The position numbers and the translations under genes were made by a program. Below are positions 33,274-41,685 of a stretch of 64,000 nt of DNA, piece by piece (position 1 is the first letter of the stretch; every line of letters starts with the position of its first letter). A model generated the notes under the pieces. That model worked only from the letters and a program-made list of their open reading frames with translations. It made no database searches and was not told the origin of the DNA. Source of the stretch: CAVQUE01 sp046290435 (GTDB lineage Bacteria; Actinomycetota; Acidimicrobiia; Acidimicrobiales; UBA8592); contig JBKAGO010000051.1 in NCBI GenBank assembly GCA_046290435.1, forward strand, positions 8,837 to 72,836. Direction: 5' to 3'.

Positions 33274-33313
33274 TGACGCGCTTGCACACACTCGCGAACG
33301 TGCGAACGCGTCA
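33274..33313. repeat. Imperfect palindrome related to 3211-3249 (copy 2)
   Basis: TGACGCG (33274-33280) and CGCGTCA (33307-33313) form the outer arms. Inside, TTGCAC and GTGCGAA pair with one extra base. It shares the blocks TGACG, TTGCACAC, CTCG and CGTCAC in the same order with copy 1. It lies in the gap between cysS and the helicase gene. Confidence 0.6.
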
Positions 33314-33330
33314 CGGAAGAGGCCGCGCCG

Positions 33331-35355
33331 GTGGCGCGATTCGGCGGATCCATGCCCGCCGTCCCCCGCTCCGGCTCGGCCGGGGCCTCACCCGAGCGTT
33401 TCCGGGAGGCGCTGCGCCAGACTGAGCCGGTGGATCGGTTGCTCGACGGGCTGACGGAGGACCAACGGCGCGCCGTGACCGTCAACGTCGCGACCCTGCG
33501 GATCCTCGCCGGCGCCGGGAGCGGCAAGACCCGGGTGCTCACCCACCGCATCGCGCATCAGGCCCACGGCAATGTGCTCGACCCGGCCCGAACCGTGGCG
33601 CTCACCTTCACCCGCAAGGCCGCCGGCGAGCTGCGTCGACGTCTGCGATCGCTGGGCCTGTCCGACGAGGTCGCCGCCGGGACGTTCCACGCGCAGGCCT
33701 ACGCCCAGCTCCGCACCCGATGGCGCGACGAGGGCGTGCGACCTCCCGAGCTGCTCGACCGTCGCGGCCGCGTGCTGGGGCGGCTGATCCCCACCGGTCT
33801 CCCCCGGCCCGACCGGGTCGCCATCGCCGCCGAGATCGACTGGGCCACGGCGCAGCGGATCAGCCCGCAGCGCTACATCGAGGTCGCCGACCGGGCCGGC
33901 CGGCGCCCACCGGTGCGCGTCGCGCAAGTCGCCGAGATCTACGACGCCTTCGTCGCCGCCAAGCAGCGCCGTCGACTGGTGGACTTCGACGACCTCTTGG
34001 AGCTGTGCATCCGCGACTCGGCCGATCCCGACCGGGCGGCGGCGCAGCACTGGCGGGTGCGGCACCTGTTCGTCGACGAGTTCCAGGACGTCAACCGCCT
34101 CCAGTTCGACCTGTTGCGGGCGTGGCGTGGTCCGGGCTCGTCGCTGTGCATCGTCGGCGACCCCAACCAGGCCATCTACGGATGGAACGGCGCCGACGCC
34201 CGCTACCTCACTCAGATCGAGCAGTTCTTCCCCGACGTCGAGACGGTGCAGCTCCGCGACAACTTCCGTTCGACCCCCCAGATCCTGGCGGCGGCCGCGG
34301 CGGTGGGCGGCGAGCGTGCCCGGCTGGTGGCACACCGTCGTGACGGTCCCCCGCCGACGGTCACGCGCTGCACCGACGAACAACACGAGGCCGAGACCGT
34401 CGCCCGGCGCATCCGGGATCGCCGCAACCCCGGGTCGAGCTGGTCGAGCCAGGCGGTGCTGGTGCGCACGAACGCCCAGACGGCGGTCATCGCCAGCGCG
34501 CTCGCGCGGGCCCAGATCCCGTTCCGGGTCCGCGACGGGGCTGGGCTGCTCGAGGACCCGCTGGTGGTGCGCCGACTGGTCGAGATCGAGCGGAGCCGGG
34601 CATCGCTGCGGGTGGTGTTCGAGGACCTTCGTCTCGACGCGGCCGTCCTGGCCGGCTCCCCCGCCGACGACGACGCCGACCCCGCCGACGAGATCGACGA
34701 CCTCGTCTCGGAGACCCCGGACGGCCCCGAGCGGAACAGAACCCGTGGCGGCGACGGCGGGCGCAACGGCGACGCCGGGCGCCGCGGCGACGCCAGGCGC
34801 AGCGGCGACGGCGGAGCGACAGCGTTCGGCGGGACCGCCGACCGCGCCGGGCAGGGCGCAGCCGACCCCGCCGCTGCGCTCGCCGCGCTCGCAGCGCTGG
34901 CTGAAGAGCAGCTGGTGGTCGATCCGGAGGCGACGGGCGCCGGCTTCGTCGCCTGGGTGCGGGCGACACTGGGCGGCGAAGCAGCGGGCGTCGGGCGTGA
35001 GGGCGTCGAGATCGCCACGTTCCATGCGGCCAAGGGCCTCGAGTGGCGGGTCGTGCACCTCGCCGGCATCGAGGACGGACTGGTACCGATCGGGCGGGCG
35101 ACGACCGACGCTGCACGCGAGGAGGAGCGTCGGTTGTTCTACGTGGCGCTCACCCGGGCCCACGACGAGGTGCACTGCACCTGGGCGGCGTCGCGGCGGT
35201 TCGGCAACCGGACCGTCGAACGCCAGGCATCACCGATGCTGGCTCAGATGTCGATGGCGTCGATCGAGATGGGCCCCGATGTGTCCGGCCCGAGCAATCT
35301 CGAGCGGGTCCGGGCCCTGCGAGCCACCCTGGCCGAGGAAGCGCCACCCGGCTGA
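33331..35355 (+). CDS. UvrD/Rep-like superfamily 1 DNA helicase
   Basis: 674 aa. Helicase motifs in order: LAGAGSGKTRVL (Walker A), ALTFTRKAAGELRRR (Ia), FVDEFQDVNRLQ (II), VGDPNQAIYGWNGAD (III), LRDNFRSTPQIL (IV), FHAAKGLEWRVVHLAG (V) and LFYVALTRAHDEVH (VI). It should unwind DNA 3' to 5' with ATP during repair. The 2B region is short, and about 60 residues between motifs IV and V (roughly 460-520) are a low-complexity RGGDGGRNGDAGRRGD-type stretch. No HRDC domain of the UvrD2 type is seen. GTG 33331 follows GGAAGAGG; ATG 33352 is an alternative. It ends near the tandem hairpin repeat. Confidence 0.92.
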   Translation: MARFGGSMPAVPRSGSAGASPERFREALRQTEPVDRLLDGLTEDQRRAVTVNVATLRILAGAGSGKTRVLTHRIAHQAHGNVLDPARTVALTFTRKAAGELRRRLRSLGLSDEVAAGTFHAQAYAQLRTRWRDEGVRPPELLDRRGRVLGRLIPTGLPRPDRVAIAAEIDWATAQRISPQRYIEVADRAGRRPPVRVAQVAEIYDAFVAAKQRRRLVDFDDLLELCIRDSADPDRAAAQHWRVRHLFVDEFQDVNRLQFDLLRAWRGPGSSLCIVGDPNQAIYGWNGADARYLTQIEQFFPDVETVQLRDNFRSTPQILAAAAAVGGERARLVAHRRDGPPPTVTRCTDEQHEAETVARRIRDRRNPGSSWSSQAVLVRTNAQTAVIASALARAQIPFRVRDGAGLLEDPLVVRRLVEIERSRASLRVVFEDLRLDAAVLAGSPADDDADPADEIDDLVSETPDGPERNRTRGGDGGRNGDAGRRGDARRSGDGGATAFGGTADRAGQGAADPAAALAALAALAEEQLVVDPEATGAGFVAWVRATLGGEAAGVGREGVEIATFHAAKGLEWRVVHLAGIEDGLVPIGRATTDAAREEERRLFYVALTRAHDEVHCTWAASRRFGNRTVERQASPMLAQMSMASIEMGPDVSGPSNLERVRALRATLAEEAPPG

Positions 35356-35370
35356 TCGCGGCGCACCCGG

Positions 35371-35494
35371 GGCCATCGGTTCCGGCGCCGAAAAACGTCG
35401 CCAGAACAACACGTTTCGGCGCCAGAGCGAATGGCCATCGGTTCCGGCGCCGAAAAACGTCGCCAGAGCAACACGTTTCGACGCCAGAGCGATG
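35371..35494. repeat. Tandem 62-bp repeat, each unit a hairpin
   Basis: Units at 35371-35432 and 35433-35494 differ at two internal positions and at the 3' end. Each begins GGCCATCGGTTCCGGCGCCG. In unit 1 GGCGCCGAAA pairs with TTTCGGCGCC (10 bp, perfect); in unit 2 one G-to-A change weakens the stem. It lies between the convergent helicase and exonuclease genes, so a bidirectional terminator role is plausible. Confidence 0.8.
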
Positions 35495-35589
35495 ACGTCG
35501 GGCTCGACGAGGCGCAACCGGGGCGACCGGCTCACCCTCGCCGCCTCGGGCTGCCACCGGGCCCGACCCCACCGGGCCCGATCGGTCGT

Positions 35590-36366
35590 TCAGCGGGCGA
35601 ACTGGGCCATCAACGGTGCGTGATCCGACGGCTTCTCGCCCTTGCGGGCGTTGCGGTCGACCAGCGCCCACTCGGTCGCCTCCGCCAGCGGCGTCGACGC
35701 CAGCACGAAATCGATCCGCATGCCCTCACGCTTGTGGAACCGACCGGCGGTGTAGTCCCAATAGGTGAAGAGCCCGTCGTCGTCGGGGTACTGCTCCCGG
35801 AACACATCGTGGAGTCCCCAGTCGAGCAGCTCGCCGAACGCAGCCCGCTCCGGCGGCGTCACATGGGTCGCCCCCTCGAACTTGGCGATGTCCCACACGT
35901 CGCGATCCTCCGGGGCGATGTTGAAGTCGCCGAGCAACGCCACGGGGTCGGCGGGCGAACACGACTGGTCGAGGTGGGCTCGCAACCTCGCCAGCCACGC
36001 GAGCTTGTACTGATAGTGATCGTCGTCGACCGCCCGACCGTTGGGGATGTAGCAGCTGGCCACACGCACGCCACCGCAGGTGGCCCACACGATGCGGGCG
36101 TCGCTGTCGGGGCCGCCACCGTCGGCGAAGTCGACCGCCACGTCGTCGAGGCCGACGCGGCTCAGGATCGCCACACCGTTCCAGCGCCCCTCACCGTGAT
36201 GAACGCTCTCGTAGCCCATCGCCTCGAACGTCAGGGCCGGGAACGCGTCGTTGGCGAGCTTGGTCTCCTGCATGCAGAGCACGTCGGGCTCCATCAGCGT
36301 GAGCCACTCCTCGACGCGAGGCAGGCGGGCGTTGAGCGAATTGACGTTCCACGAGGCGATGCGCAC
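35590..36366 (-). CDS. xthA: Exodeoxyribonuclease III / AP endonuclease
   Basis: 258 aa, EEP fold. MRIASWNVNSLNARLPRVEE (Asn of the active site), LCMQETKLAND (metal-binding Glu), ASCYIPNGRAVDD, LLGDFNIAPEDRDVWD (Asp/Asn pair), MRIDFVLAS and PSDHAPLMAQ (Asp-His) are all present. It removes AP sites and damaged 3' ends in base-excision repair. The GTG start at 36366 has TAGCCT 6 nt upstream. The divergent kgd gene begins 273 bp away. Confidence 0.95.
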   Translation of the reverse strand: MRIASWNVNSLNARLPRVEEWLTLMEPDVLCMQETKLANDAFPALTFEAMGYESVHHGEGRWNGVAILSRVGLDDVAVDFADGGGPDSDARIVWATCGGVRVASCYIPNGRAVDDDHYQYKLAWLARLRAHLDQSCSPADPVALLGDFNIAPEDRDVWDIAKFEGATHVTPPERAAFGELLDWGLHDVFREQYPDDDGLFTYWDYTAGRFHKREGMRIDFVLASTPLAEATEWALVDRNARKGEKPSDHAPLMAQFAR

Positions 36367-36372
36367 CCGGCG

Positions 36373-36378
36373 AGGCTA
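36373..36378 (-). promoter_or_regulatory. Predicted -10 element, leaderless promoter of xthA
   Basis: Minus-strand TAGCCT ends 6 nt before the GTG at 36366. Confidence 0.5.
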
Positions 36379-36625
36379 TCCGGCGCCGCTCACCCGACGC
36401 AGGGCCGACGCCCGTGCCGCACCGGCATGGTCGCCGACACCCCCACCAGCCCCGCCCGCTCCATCGCCCGCAACCCCCAACAGACGCCACGGCCAGGCCC
36501 GCGGCCCTCCGACCGGCCGCTGCGGCGCTCCGAGACACCCCCGGCCATGGCTCGTGACCCAGGTCGCTGTCACGAACTGCGCCCGAAGAACCACTCTGCG
36601 GCTCCTACGCCCCTCCCACTGCCCT

Positions 36626-36631
36626 TAGACT
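36626..36631 (+). promoter_or_regulatory. Predicted -10 element, leaderless promoter of kgd
   Basis: TAGACT ends 8 nt before the ATG at 36640. No purine-rich ribosome binding site lies between. Confidence 0.5.
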
Positions 36632-36639
36632 CGGCCCCG

Positions 36640-39600
36640 ATGGACGACCATTCGACAACGCAGCGGACCGCCACCTCGACCGGGCAGAACGAATGGCTCG
36701 TCGAGGAGATGTACGCCCAGTACCAGCAGGACCCCCACTCGGTGAGCGAGAGCTGGCGGGACTTCTTCGCCGACTACCGCCCGATGAGCGGAATGTCCGG
36801 CGGCACCGGCGAGCTCAAACCCGGCGCCCATGGCGCGACGGGCAACGGCAGCAGCGGCGCCGCCACGGCCACGCCGGCGACCGCAGGCCCCGATTCCACC
36901 AACGGCACCGGCACCGGCACCGTGGCCCCCGCGCAACCTGCCCCACGGACCGGCGCCCCGACACCAGCACCTGCCGGCGAAGCCCCCGGCGAGCCCATCC
37001 GCGGCGTCGCGGCCCGCATCGTCGCCAACATGGAGGCGAGCCTCGAGGTCCCCACGGCGACCAGCTTCCGCGAGGTCCCGGCGCGCCTGCTCGAGGTCAA
37101 CCGCAAGGTGATCAACGGCTATCTGGCGCGCTCGCGTGGCGGGAAGGTCAGCTACACCCACCTCATCGGCTACGCCGTCGTGCGCGCCATCGCCGACGCG
37201 ATGCCGTCGATGAACGCCAGCTACACCACCGACGCCGACGGCAAGCCGCGCATCGTCCGAAACCAGGCCGTCAACCTCGGCATCGCCGTCGACCTCGAGA
37301 AGTCCGACGGCTCGCGCACGCTCATGGTGCCCGCCATCAAGGGCGCCGACGCCATGGACTTCCGGACCTTCGTCGAGAGCTACGAAGAGCTCATCCGCCG
37401 GGTCCGGGCCGGCAAGGTCACCGCCGACGACCTCGCCGGCGTGACCGTCAGCCTCACCAACCCGGGCGGTTTCGGCACCCTGCAGTCGGTGCCGCGCCTG
37501 ATGCCCGGCCAGGGCCTCATCGTCGGGGTCGGCACCATCGACTACCCCACCGAGTTCCAGGCGTCGGACCCGCGCCGGCTCGCCGACCTCGGCGTCTCGA
37601 AGGTCATCACCCTCACCTCGACCTACGACCACCGCATCATCCAAGGCGCCGAGTCCGGGCTGTTCCTGCGCAAGGTCCACGAACTGCTCATCGGCGAGGA
37701 TCACTTCTACGACGACGCCTTCCGCTCGATGGGCGTGCCCTATGAGGCCGTGCAGTGGCGCCGCGACGTCATGCCGGTCGACCAGACGGCGGGCATGCTC
37801 GAAAAGCAGGTGCAGGTCAACACCCTGATCAACATGCACCGGGTGCGGGGCCACCTGATCGCCGATCTCGATCCGTTGCGGCTCAAGGAGCCGCACATGC
37901 ACTCCGAGCTCGACCCGGCCACCTACGGCCTCACCATCTGGGATCTCGACCGCGAGTTCTATGCACGCGGCATCGGCGGCGTCGACCCCACCACCGAATC
38001 CCCCCGGATGCCGTTGGGCGACATCCTCGGGGCCCTGCGAGATGCGTACTGCCGCACGATCGGTGTCGAGTACATGCACATCCAGGATCCGGCCGAGAAG
38101 GTGTGGATCCAGGCCAAGGTCGAACTCCCCCACCAGCTGCAGAACCTCGACGTCGACGAGAAGCGCCACATCCTCGACCGCCTCAACGCGGCCGAGGCAC
38201 TCGAGAAGTTCCTGGCCACCAAGTACGTGGGCCAGAAGCGGTTCGGGCTCGAGGGCGCCGAGAGCGCCATTCCGATCCTCGACACGTTGTGCTCCGAGGC
38301 CGCCAATGCGTCGTTCGACTCGATCGTGTTGGGTATGGCCCACCGGGGCCGGCTCAACGTGTTGGTCAACATCGTCGGCAAGGCCTACGAGGCGCTGTTC
38401 AGCGAGTTCGAGGGCGGCCTCGACGAGCACTCCATCCAGGGCAGCGGCGACGTCAAATACCACCTCGGCCAGACCGGTGTGTTCCAGGCCCGGTCCGGCA
38501 AGACGGTGCCGCTCGAGCTGGCGGCCAACCCGTCGCATCTCGAGGCCGTCGACCCCGTGGTGCTCGGTATGGCTCGGGCCCGCATGGACCTCATCGAACC
38601 GCACCAGCAGTACCCGGTCCTGCCGCTCCTGATCCACGGCGACGCGGCGTTCGCCGGTCAGGGTGTGGTCGCCGAGTCCCTCAACCTGTCCCAGATCCAT
38701 GGGTACAAGGTCGGCGGCACGATCCACCTGGTGATCAACAACCAGGTGGGTTTCACGACGGCGCCGGAGTTCTCCCGCAGCTCCACCTACGCGACCGACG
38801 TGGCGAAGATGGTGCAGTCACCGATCTTCCACGTCAACGGCGACGACCCCGAGGCCTGCGTCCGTGTTGCACATCTGGCCTTCGAGTACCGCCAGGCGTT
38901 CAACAAAGACGTCGTGATCGACATGTGGTGCTATCGCCGCCACGGTCACAACGAGGGCGACGACCCCAGCTACACCCAGCCGTTGATGTACCGCCGCATC
39001 GAGGAGCACCGCTCGGTGCGCAAGCTGTATGTCGAGTCGCTCGTCAAGCGGGGCGACATCACCCTCGAAGAGGCCGAGCAGGCCATGGACGACTTCCACG
39101 GCAAGCTCCAGGCGGCTCTCGACGCCACGCGTGATGCCGGCGGCCGCGCTCCGCACGAGCCCGGCGCCCGTCAGGTCGCCGGGGCCCAGCCTCCGCCCGA
39201 CACCAGCGTCGATCGGGCCCGCCTCGACGAGATCACCGCGGCGCTGGCAGTGGTGCCGGATGACTTCACCCGCCACCCCAAGCTGGACAAGCAGTTCGAG
39301 GCCCGCAACACCATGTACGCCTCGGGCGAGGTCGACTGGGCCCTCGCCGAGGGTCTCGCCTTCGGCAGCCTCCTGGCGGAGGGACAATCCATCCGCCTCG
39401 CCGGGCAGGACTCCCGACGCGGCACGTTCTCGCATCGCCACTCCACGATCGTCGACTACGAGACCGGCGGCGAGTTCCGCCCGCTCGACCCGATCGCCCA
39501 GGCCAGCGGCGCCAACCTGTGGATCTACGACTCGCTGCTGTCGGAGTACGCAGCGCTGGGCTTCGAATACGGCTACTCGCTGAGCAACCCGGCGGCGCTG

Positions 39601-40362
39601 ACCATCTGGGAAGCCCAGTTCGGCGACTTCATGAACGGCGCGCAGATCATCATCGATCAGTTCATCGTGGCCGCGGAGGACAAGTGGAACCAGCACTCCG
39701 GGCTGGTGATGCTGCTGCCCCACGGATTCGAGGGTCAGGGTCCCGAACACAGCTCAGGGCGCATCGAGCGCTTCATGCTGCTCGCTGCCGAGGACAACCT
39801 GACCGTGGTACAGGCGTCGACCTCAGCCCAGTACTTCCATGCGCTGCGTCGCCAGGCCCATTCGACGGTCAAGCGGCCGCTGATCCTGTTCACCCCCAAG
39901 AGCCTGATCCGGGCCCGGACGGCGCGGAGTTCGATCAGCGAGCTCACCGACGGGCGGTTCCAGATGATCCTCCCCGATGCCGGCGTGAAGGATCCGTCGG
40001 CGGTGCAGCGCATCGTGTTCGCCAGCGGCAAGGTCAGCCACGAGGCCATCGCCATGCGCGACGAACTCGGCGCACCGGTAGCGATCGAGCGCGCCGAGCA
40101 GCTGTACCCGTGGCCGTACGAAGCCGTGGCTGCGTCGGTCGCCCGCTACCCCAACGCCCGGGAGATCATCTGGCTCCAGGAGGAGCCGGAGAACATGGGC
40201 GGCTGGAACTCGCTGAAGGGCCGCTTCTACGAGGCTCACGGCGACACCCATCAGATCCGGCGCATCAGCCGCCTGGAGTCGGGCAGCCCCGCCACGGGTT
40301 CGGCTGCGGTCCACGCCTGGGAGCAGGCCGACCTGCTGAAGCGCACCTTCGCGGGTTTGTAG
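36640..40362 (+). CDS. kgd: Multifunctional 2-oxoglutarate decarboxylase/dehydrogenase (E1 with fused E2-like domain)
   Basis: 1240 aa, the actinobacterial Kgd/OdhA architecture. The N-terminal 40 residues (NEWLVEEMYAQYQQDPHSVS) match the E1 docking segment. An Ala/Pro/Gly/Thr linker follows, then an E2-type acyltransferase core at about 110-350 with catalytic STYDHRIIQGAESG and no lipoyl domain. The ThDP-dependent E1 part begins about 370 and contains MAHRGRLNVLVNIVGKAYEA, LLIHGDAAFAGQGVVAE and HRRHGHNEGDDPSYTQP-like metal/ThDP motifs (seen as RRHGHNEGDDPS). It decarboxylates 2-oxoglutarate in the TCA cycle and works with a separate lipoylated E2 and E3. In relatives it is controlled by a GarA/OdhI FHA protein, not seen here. 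The start is set by TAGACT. Confidence 0.97.
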   Translation: MDDHSTTQRTATSTGQNEWLVEEMYAQYQQDPHSVSESWRDFFADYRPMSGMSGGTGELKPGAHGATGNGSSGAATATPATAGPDSTNGTGTGTVAPAQPAPRTGAPTPAPAGEAPGEPIRGVAARIVANMEASLEVPTATSFREVPARLLEVNRKVINGYLARSRGGKVSYTHLIGYAVVRAIADAMPSMNASYTTDADGKPRIVRNQAVNLGIAVDLEKSDGSRTLMVPAIKGADAMDFRTFVESYEELIRRVRAGKVTADDLAGVTVSLTNPGGFGTLQSVPRLMPGQGLIVGVGTIDYPTEFQASDPRRLADLGVSKVITLTSTYDHRIIQGAESGLFLRKVHELLIGEDHFYDDAFRSMGVPYEAVQWRRDVMPVDQTAGMLEKQVQVNTLINMHRVRGHLIADLDPLRLKEPHMHSELDPATYGLTIWDLDREFYARGIGGVDPTTESPRMPLGDILGALRDAYCRTIGVEYMHIQDPAEKVWIQAKVELPHQLQNLDVDEKRHILDRLNAAEALEKFLATKYVGQKRFGLEGAESAIPILDTLCSEAANASFDSIVLGMAHRGRLNVLVNIVGKAYEALFSEFEGGLDEHSIQGSGDVKYHLGQTGVFQARSGKTVPLELAANPSHLEAVDPVVLGMARARMDLIEPHQQYPVLPLLIHGDAAFAGQGVVAESLNLSQIHGYKVGGTIHLVINNQVGFTTAPEFSRSSTYATDVAKMVQSPIFHVNGDDPEACVRVAHLAFEYRQAFNKDVVIDMWCYRRHGHNEGDDPSYTQPLMYRRIEEHRSVRKLYVESLVKRGDITLEEAEQAMDDFHGKLQAALDATRDAGGRAPHEPGARQVAGAQPPPDTSVDRARLDEITAALAVVPDDFTRHPKLDKQFEARNTMYASGEVDWALAEGLAFGSLLAEGQSIRLAGQDSRRGTFSHRHSTIVDYETGGEFRPLDPIAQASGANLWIYDSLLSEYAALGFEYGYSLSNPAALTIWEAQFGDFMNGAQIIIDQFIVAAEDKWNQHSGLVMLLPHGFEGQGPEHSSGRIERFMLLAAEDNLTVVQASTSAQYFHALRRQAHSTVKRPLILFTPKSLIRARTARSSISELTDGRFQMILPDAGVKDPSAVQRIVFASGKVSHEAIAMRDELGAPVAIERAEQLYPWPYEAVAASVARYPNAREIIWLQEEPENMGGWNSLKGRFYEAHGDTHQIRRISRLESGSPATGSAAVHAWEQADLLKRTFAGL

Positions 40363-40397
40363 GGGTCGCGCCCGCGCTCCGACCTTTGCTGCGGGCG

Positions 40398-40412
40398 GCC
40401 GACCTGGTCGGC
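40398..40412 (+). terminator. Short hairpin downstream of kgd
   Basis: GCCGAC pairs with GTCGGC across CTG, about 36 nt after the kgd stop, between convergent genes. It is short and lacks a T-tract, so the call is weak. Confidence 0.3.
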
Positions 40413-40454
40413 GGCCTCGGCGAGAAGGACGGAGAACGGGTCTGACCCCGAGCG

Positions 40455-41093
40455 TCACCCGACCTGGTGGCCCAGCACGGCTTCGAGGTCGGCGATGGCC
40501 TGGGCGCCGCTGGTGACCTTGATGGTGGTCATGCCCATGGCCCTGGCCGGCTTGCAGTTGATGCCGAGGTCGTCGAGGAACACGCATGCCGCGGGCTCGA
40601 CGCCGAGGAGCTCGCATGCGATCTCGTAGAACCGGACCTCGGGTTTGCGGCAGCCGACGACCGACGACTCCACCAGCGCGTCGACGTCGGCGGTGACGGC
40701 GCCCATGTCGCCGGTGGGCGTGAGGCCGTCGTCGGGGTCGCTGTCGTGTGCCGAGAGGTTGTTGGTCAGGATCGCCGTCTTGTAGCGGGGACGCAGCCCC
40801 CGCACGACGGCGACCATCTCGGGCCGCAGCTGGGTCTTGAGGCAGTCGAGCACCCGGCGGGCGTCGACGGCGTGACCGAGGGCGGCCGCCTCGGCCTCGA
40901 AGAGGTCGACGAAGCCGTCGCGGTCGACCTCGTTGCGCTCGAGCCGGGCCCAGGCGTTGGTGTCGGGGTCGGTGGCGTTGATGCGCCGGATCAGCCCCTC
41001 GGGCAGGTCGGCCTCGCGCTCGTATGCAGCGAAATTGTCGAAGGGACTGGTGGTGACGACACCACCGAAGTCGAACAGAACGGCCTCGATCAT
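40455..41093 (-). CDS. HAD-IA family hydrolase (epoxide-hydrolase N-terminal-like)
   Basis: 212 aa. IEAVLFDFGGVVTTSPFD carries the Asp nucleophile in the DFGGV form typical of the soluble-epoxide-hydrolase N-terminal phosphatase branch. ILTNNLSAHD is motif II, GCRKPEVRFYEIACELLGV contains the motif III Lys, and CVFLDDLGINCKPARAMGM the acidic motif IV. Probable phosphatase on a small metabolite. ATG 41093 has TAACCT 7 nt upstream. Immediately upstream is a perfect long-arm inverted repeat (41117-41209), only about 24 bp from the start codon, so the element forms part of its promoter region. Confidence 0.9.
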   Translation of the reverse strand: MIEAVLFDFGGVVTTSPFDNFAAYEREADLPEGLIRRINATDPDTNAWARLERNEVDRDGFVDLFEAEAAALGHAVDARRVLDCLKTQLRPEMVAVVRGLRPRYKTAILTNNLSAHDSDPDDGLTPTGDMGAVTADVDALVESSVVGCRKPEVRFYEIACELLGVEPAACVFLDDLGINCKPARAMGMTTIKVTSGAQAIADLEAVLGHQVG

Positions 41094-41100
41094 GGGCGCC

Positions 41101-41106
41101 AGGTTA
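41101..41106 (-). promoter_or_regulatory. Predicted -10 element, leaderless promoter of HAD-IA gene
   Basis: Minus-strand TAACCT ends 7 nt before the ATG at 41093. The inverted repeat element starts 11 bp further upstream and therefore occupies the -35 region. Confidence 0.5.
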
Positions 41107-41116
41107 GGGAGAACCA

Positions 41117-41209
41117 CTGGGGTCAAGTCGTACTTTCAACCAACTCCGAGTCCTCGAGCCGGGGTGGGCCACCAGCACCGAGTTGGTTGAAAGTACGACT
41201 TGACCCCAG
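41117..41209. repeat. Long-arm inverted repeat element, perfect copy 2
   Basis: Arms of 30 bp, exact reverse complements, start CTGGGGTCAAGTCGTACTTT and run to CAACCAACTC. The loop is about 33 bp and includes CTCGAGCCGGGGTGGGCC, related to the loops of copies 1 and 3. GAACCAC precedes the left arm. No coding sequence is inside, so this is MITE- or REP-like. Confidence 0.85.
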
Positions 41210-41220
41210 CCCCCCAGTCC

Positions 41221-41685
41221 TCAGTCCCGTCCGACGGCGATGAACTCGCCGATGGCGGTGTTCTCGGTGGCCAGGCGGTGCGCGTAGAGGGCCTCGACCT
41301 CGGCGATCGCGGCGTCGTCGCCGGCGGCGTAGGCGGCCTCGGCCAGACACGACAGGACCTCGCCGGCCAGGTCGTAGTCGGCCTGTACCTCCGACAGCAC
41401 CAGGCTGTCGGTCCGCCGCGTGCGGTAGGCCCCGAGCGCGGCGTCAGCGGGGGCACTGTCGCCCAGGGTCGGCAGCAGCCGTTCGGCGGCAGCCTCGATG
41501 GCGTCGGCCTCGGTGCGCATCCAGTCGATCTCGTGCTCGGTGCGCACCACCAGGGCGTTGAGGACCGCCATCATCATGTCGACGTTGACCCGCAGCGTCG
41601 GGTCGGCCAGCGCGGGCTTGATCTTGTCGGCGAGCTCGTCGCGGATCGACTCCAGCAGGCGGGGAATGGACGGCTGGCTGATCAT
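41221..41685 (-). CDS. Small hypothetical protein coupled to an APH-like kinase gene
   Basis: 154 aa, all-alpha in appearance, no Cys and no membrane segment. It begins MISQPSIPRLLESIRDELAD and is rich in Ala, Glu and Leu. The ATG overlaps the stop of the upstream phosphotransferase gene (ATGA), and GGAGG sits 8 nt before it. Strict coupling to the kinase suggests a joint role, for example a partner or substrate-binding protein, but the sequence itself is not recognised beyond similarity of context in actinobacteria. It is convergent to nothing; the repeat element lies just downstream. Confidence 0.75.
   Translation of the reverse strand: MISQPSIPRLLESIRDELADKIKPALADPTLRVNVDMMMAVLNALVVRTEHEIDWMRTEADAIEAAAERLLPTLGDSAPADAALGAYRTRRTDSLVLSEVQADYDLAGEVLSCLAEAAYAAGDDAAIAEVEALYAHRLATENTAIGEFIAVGRD

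Noticed and set aside
35371..35494. CRISPR array
   Set aside because: Only two units, directly adjacent with no spacer, and no cas genes in the window.
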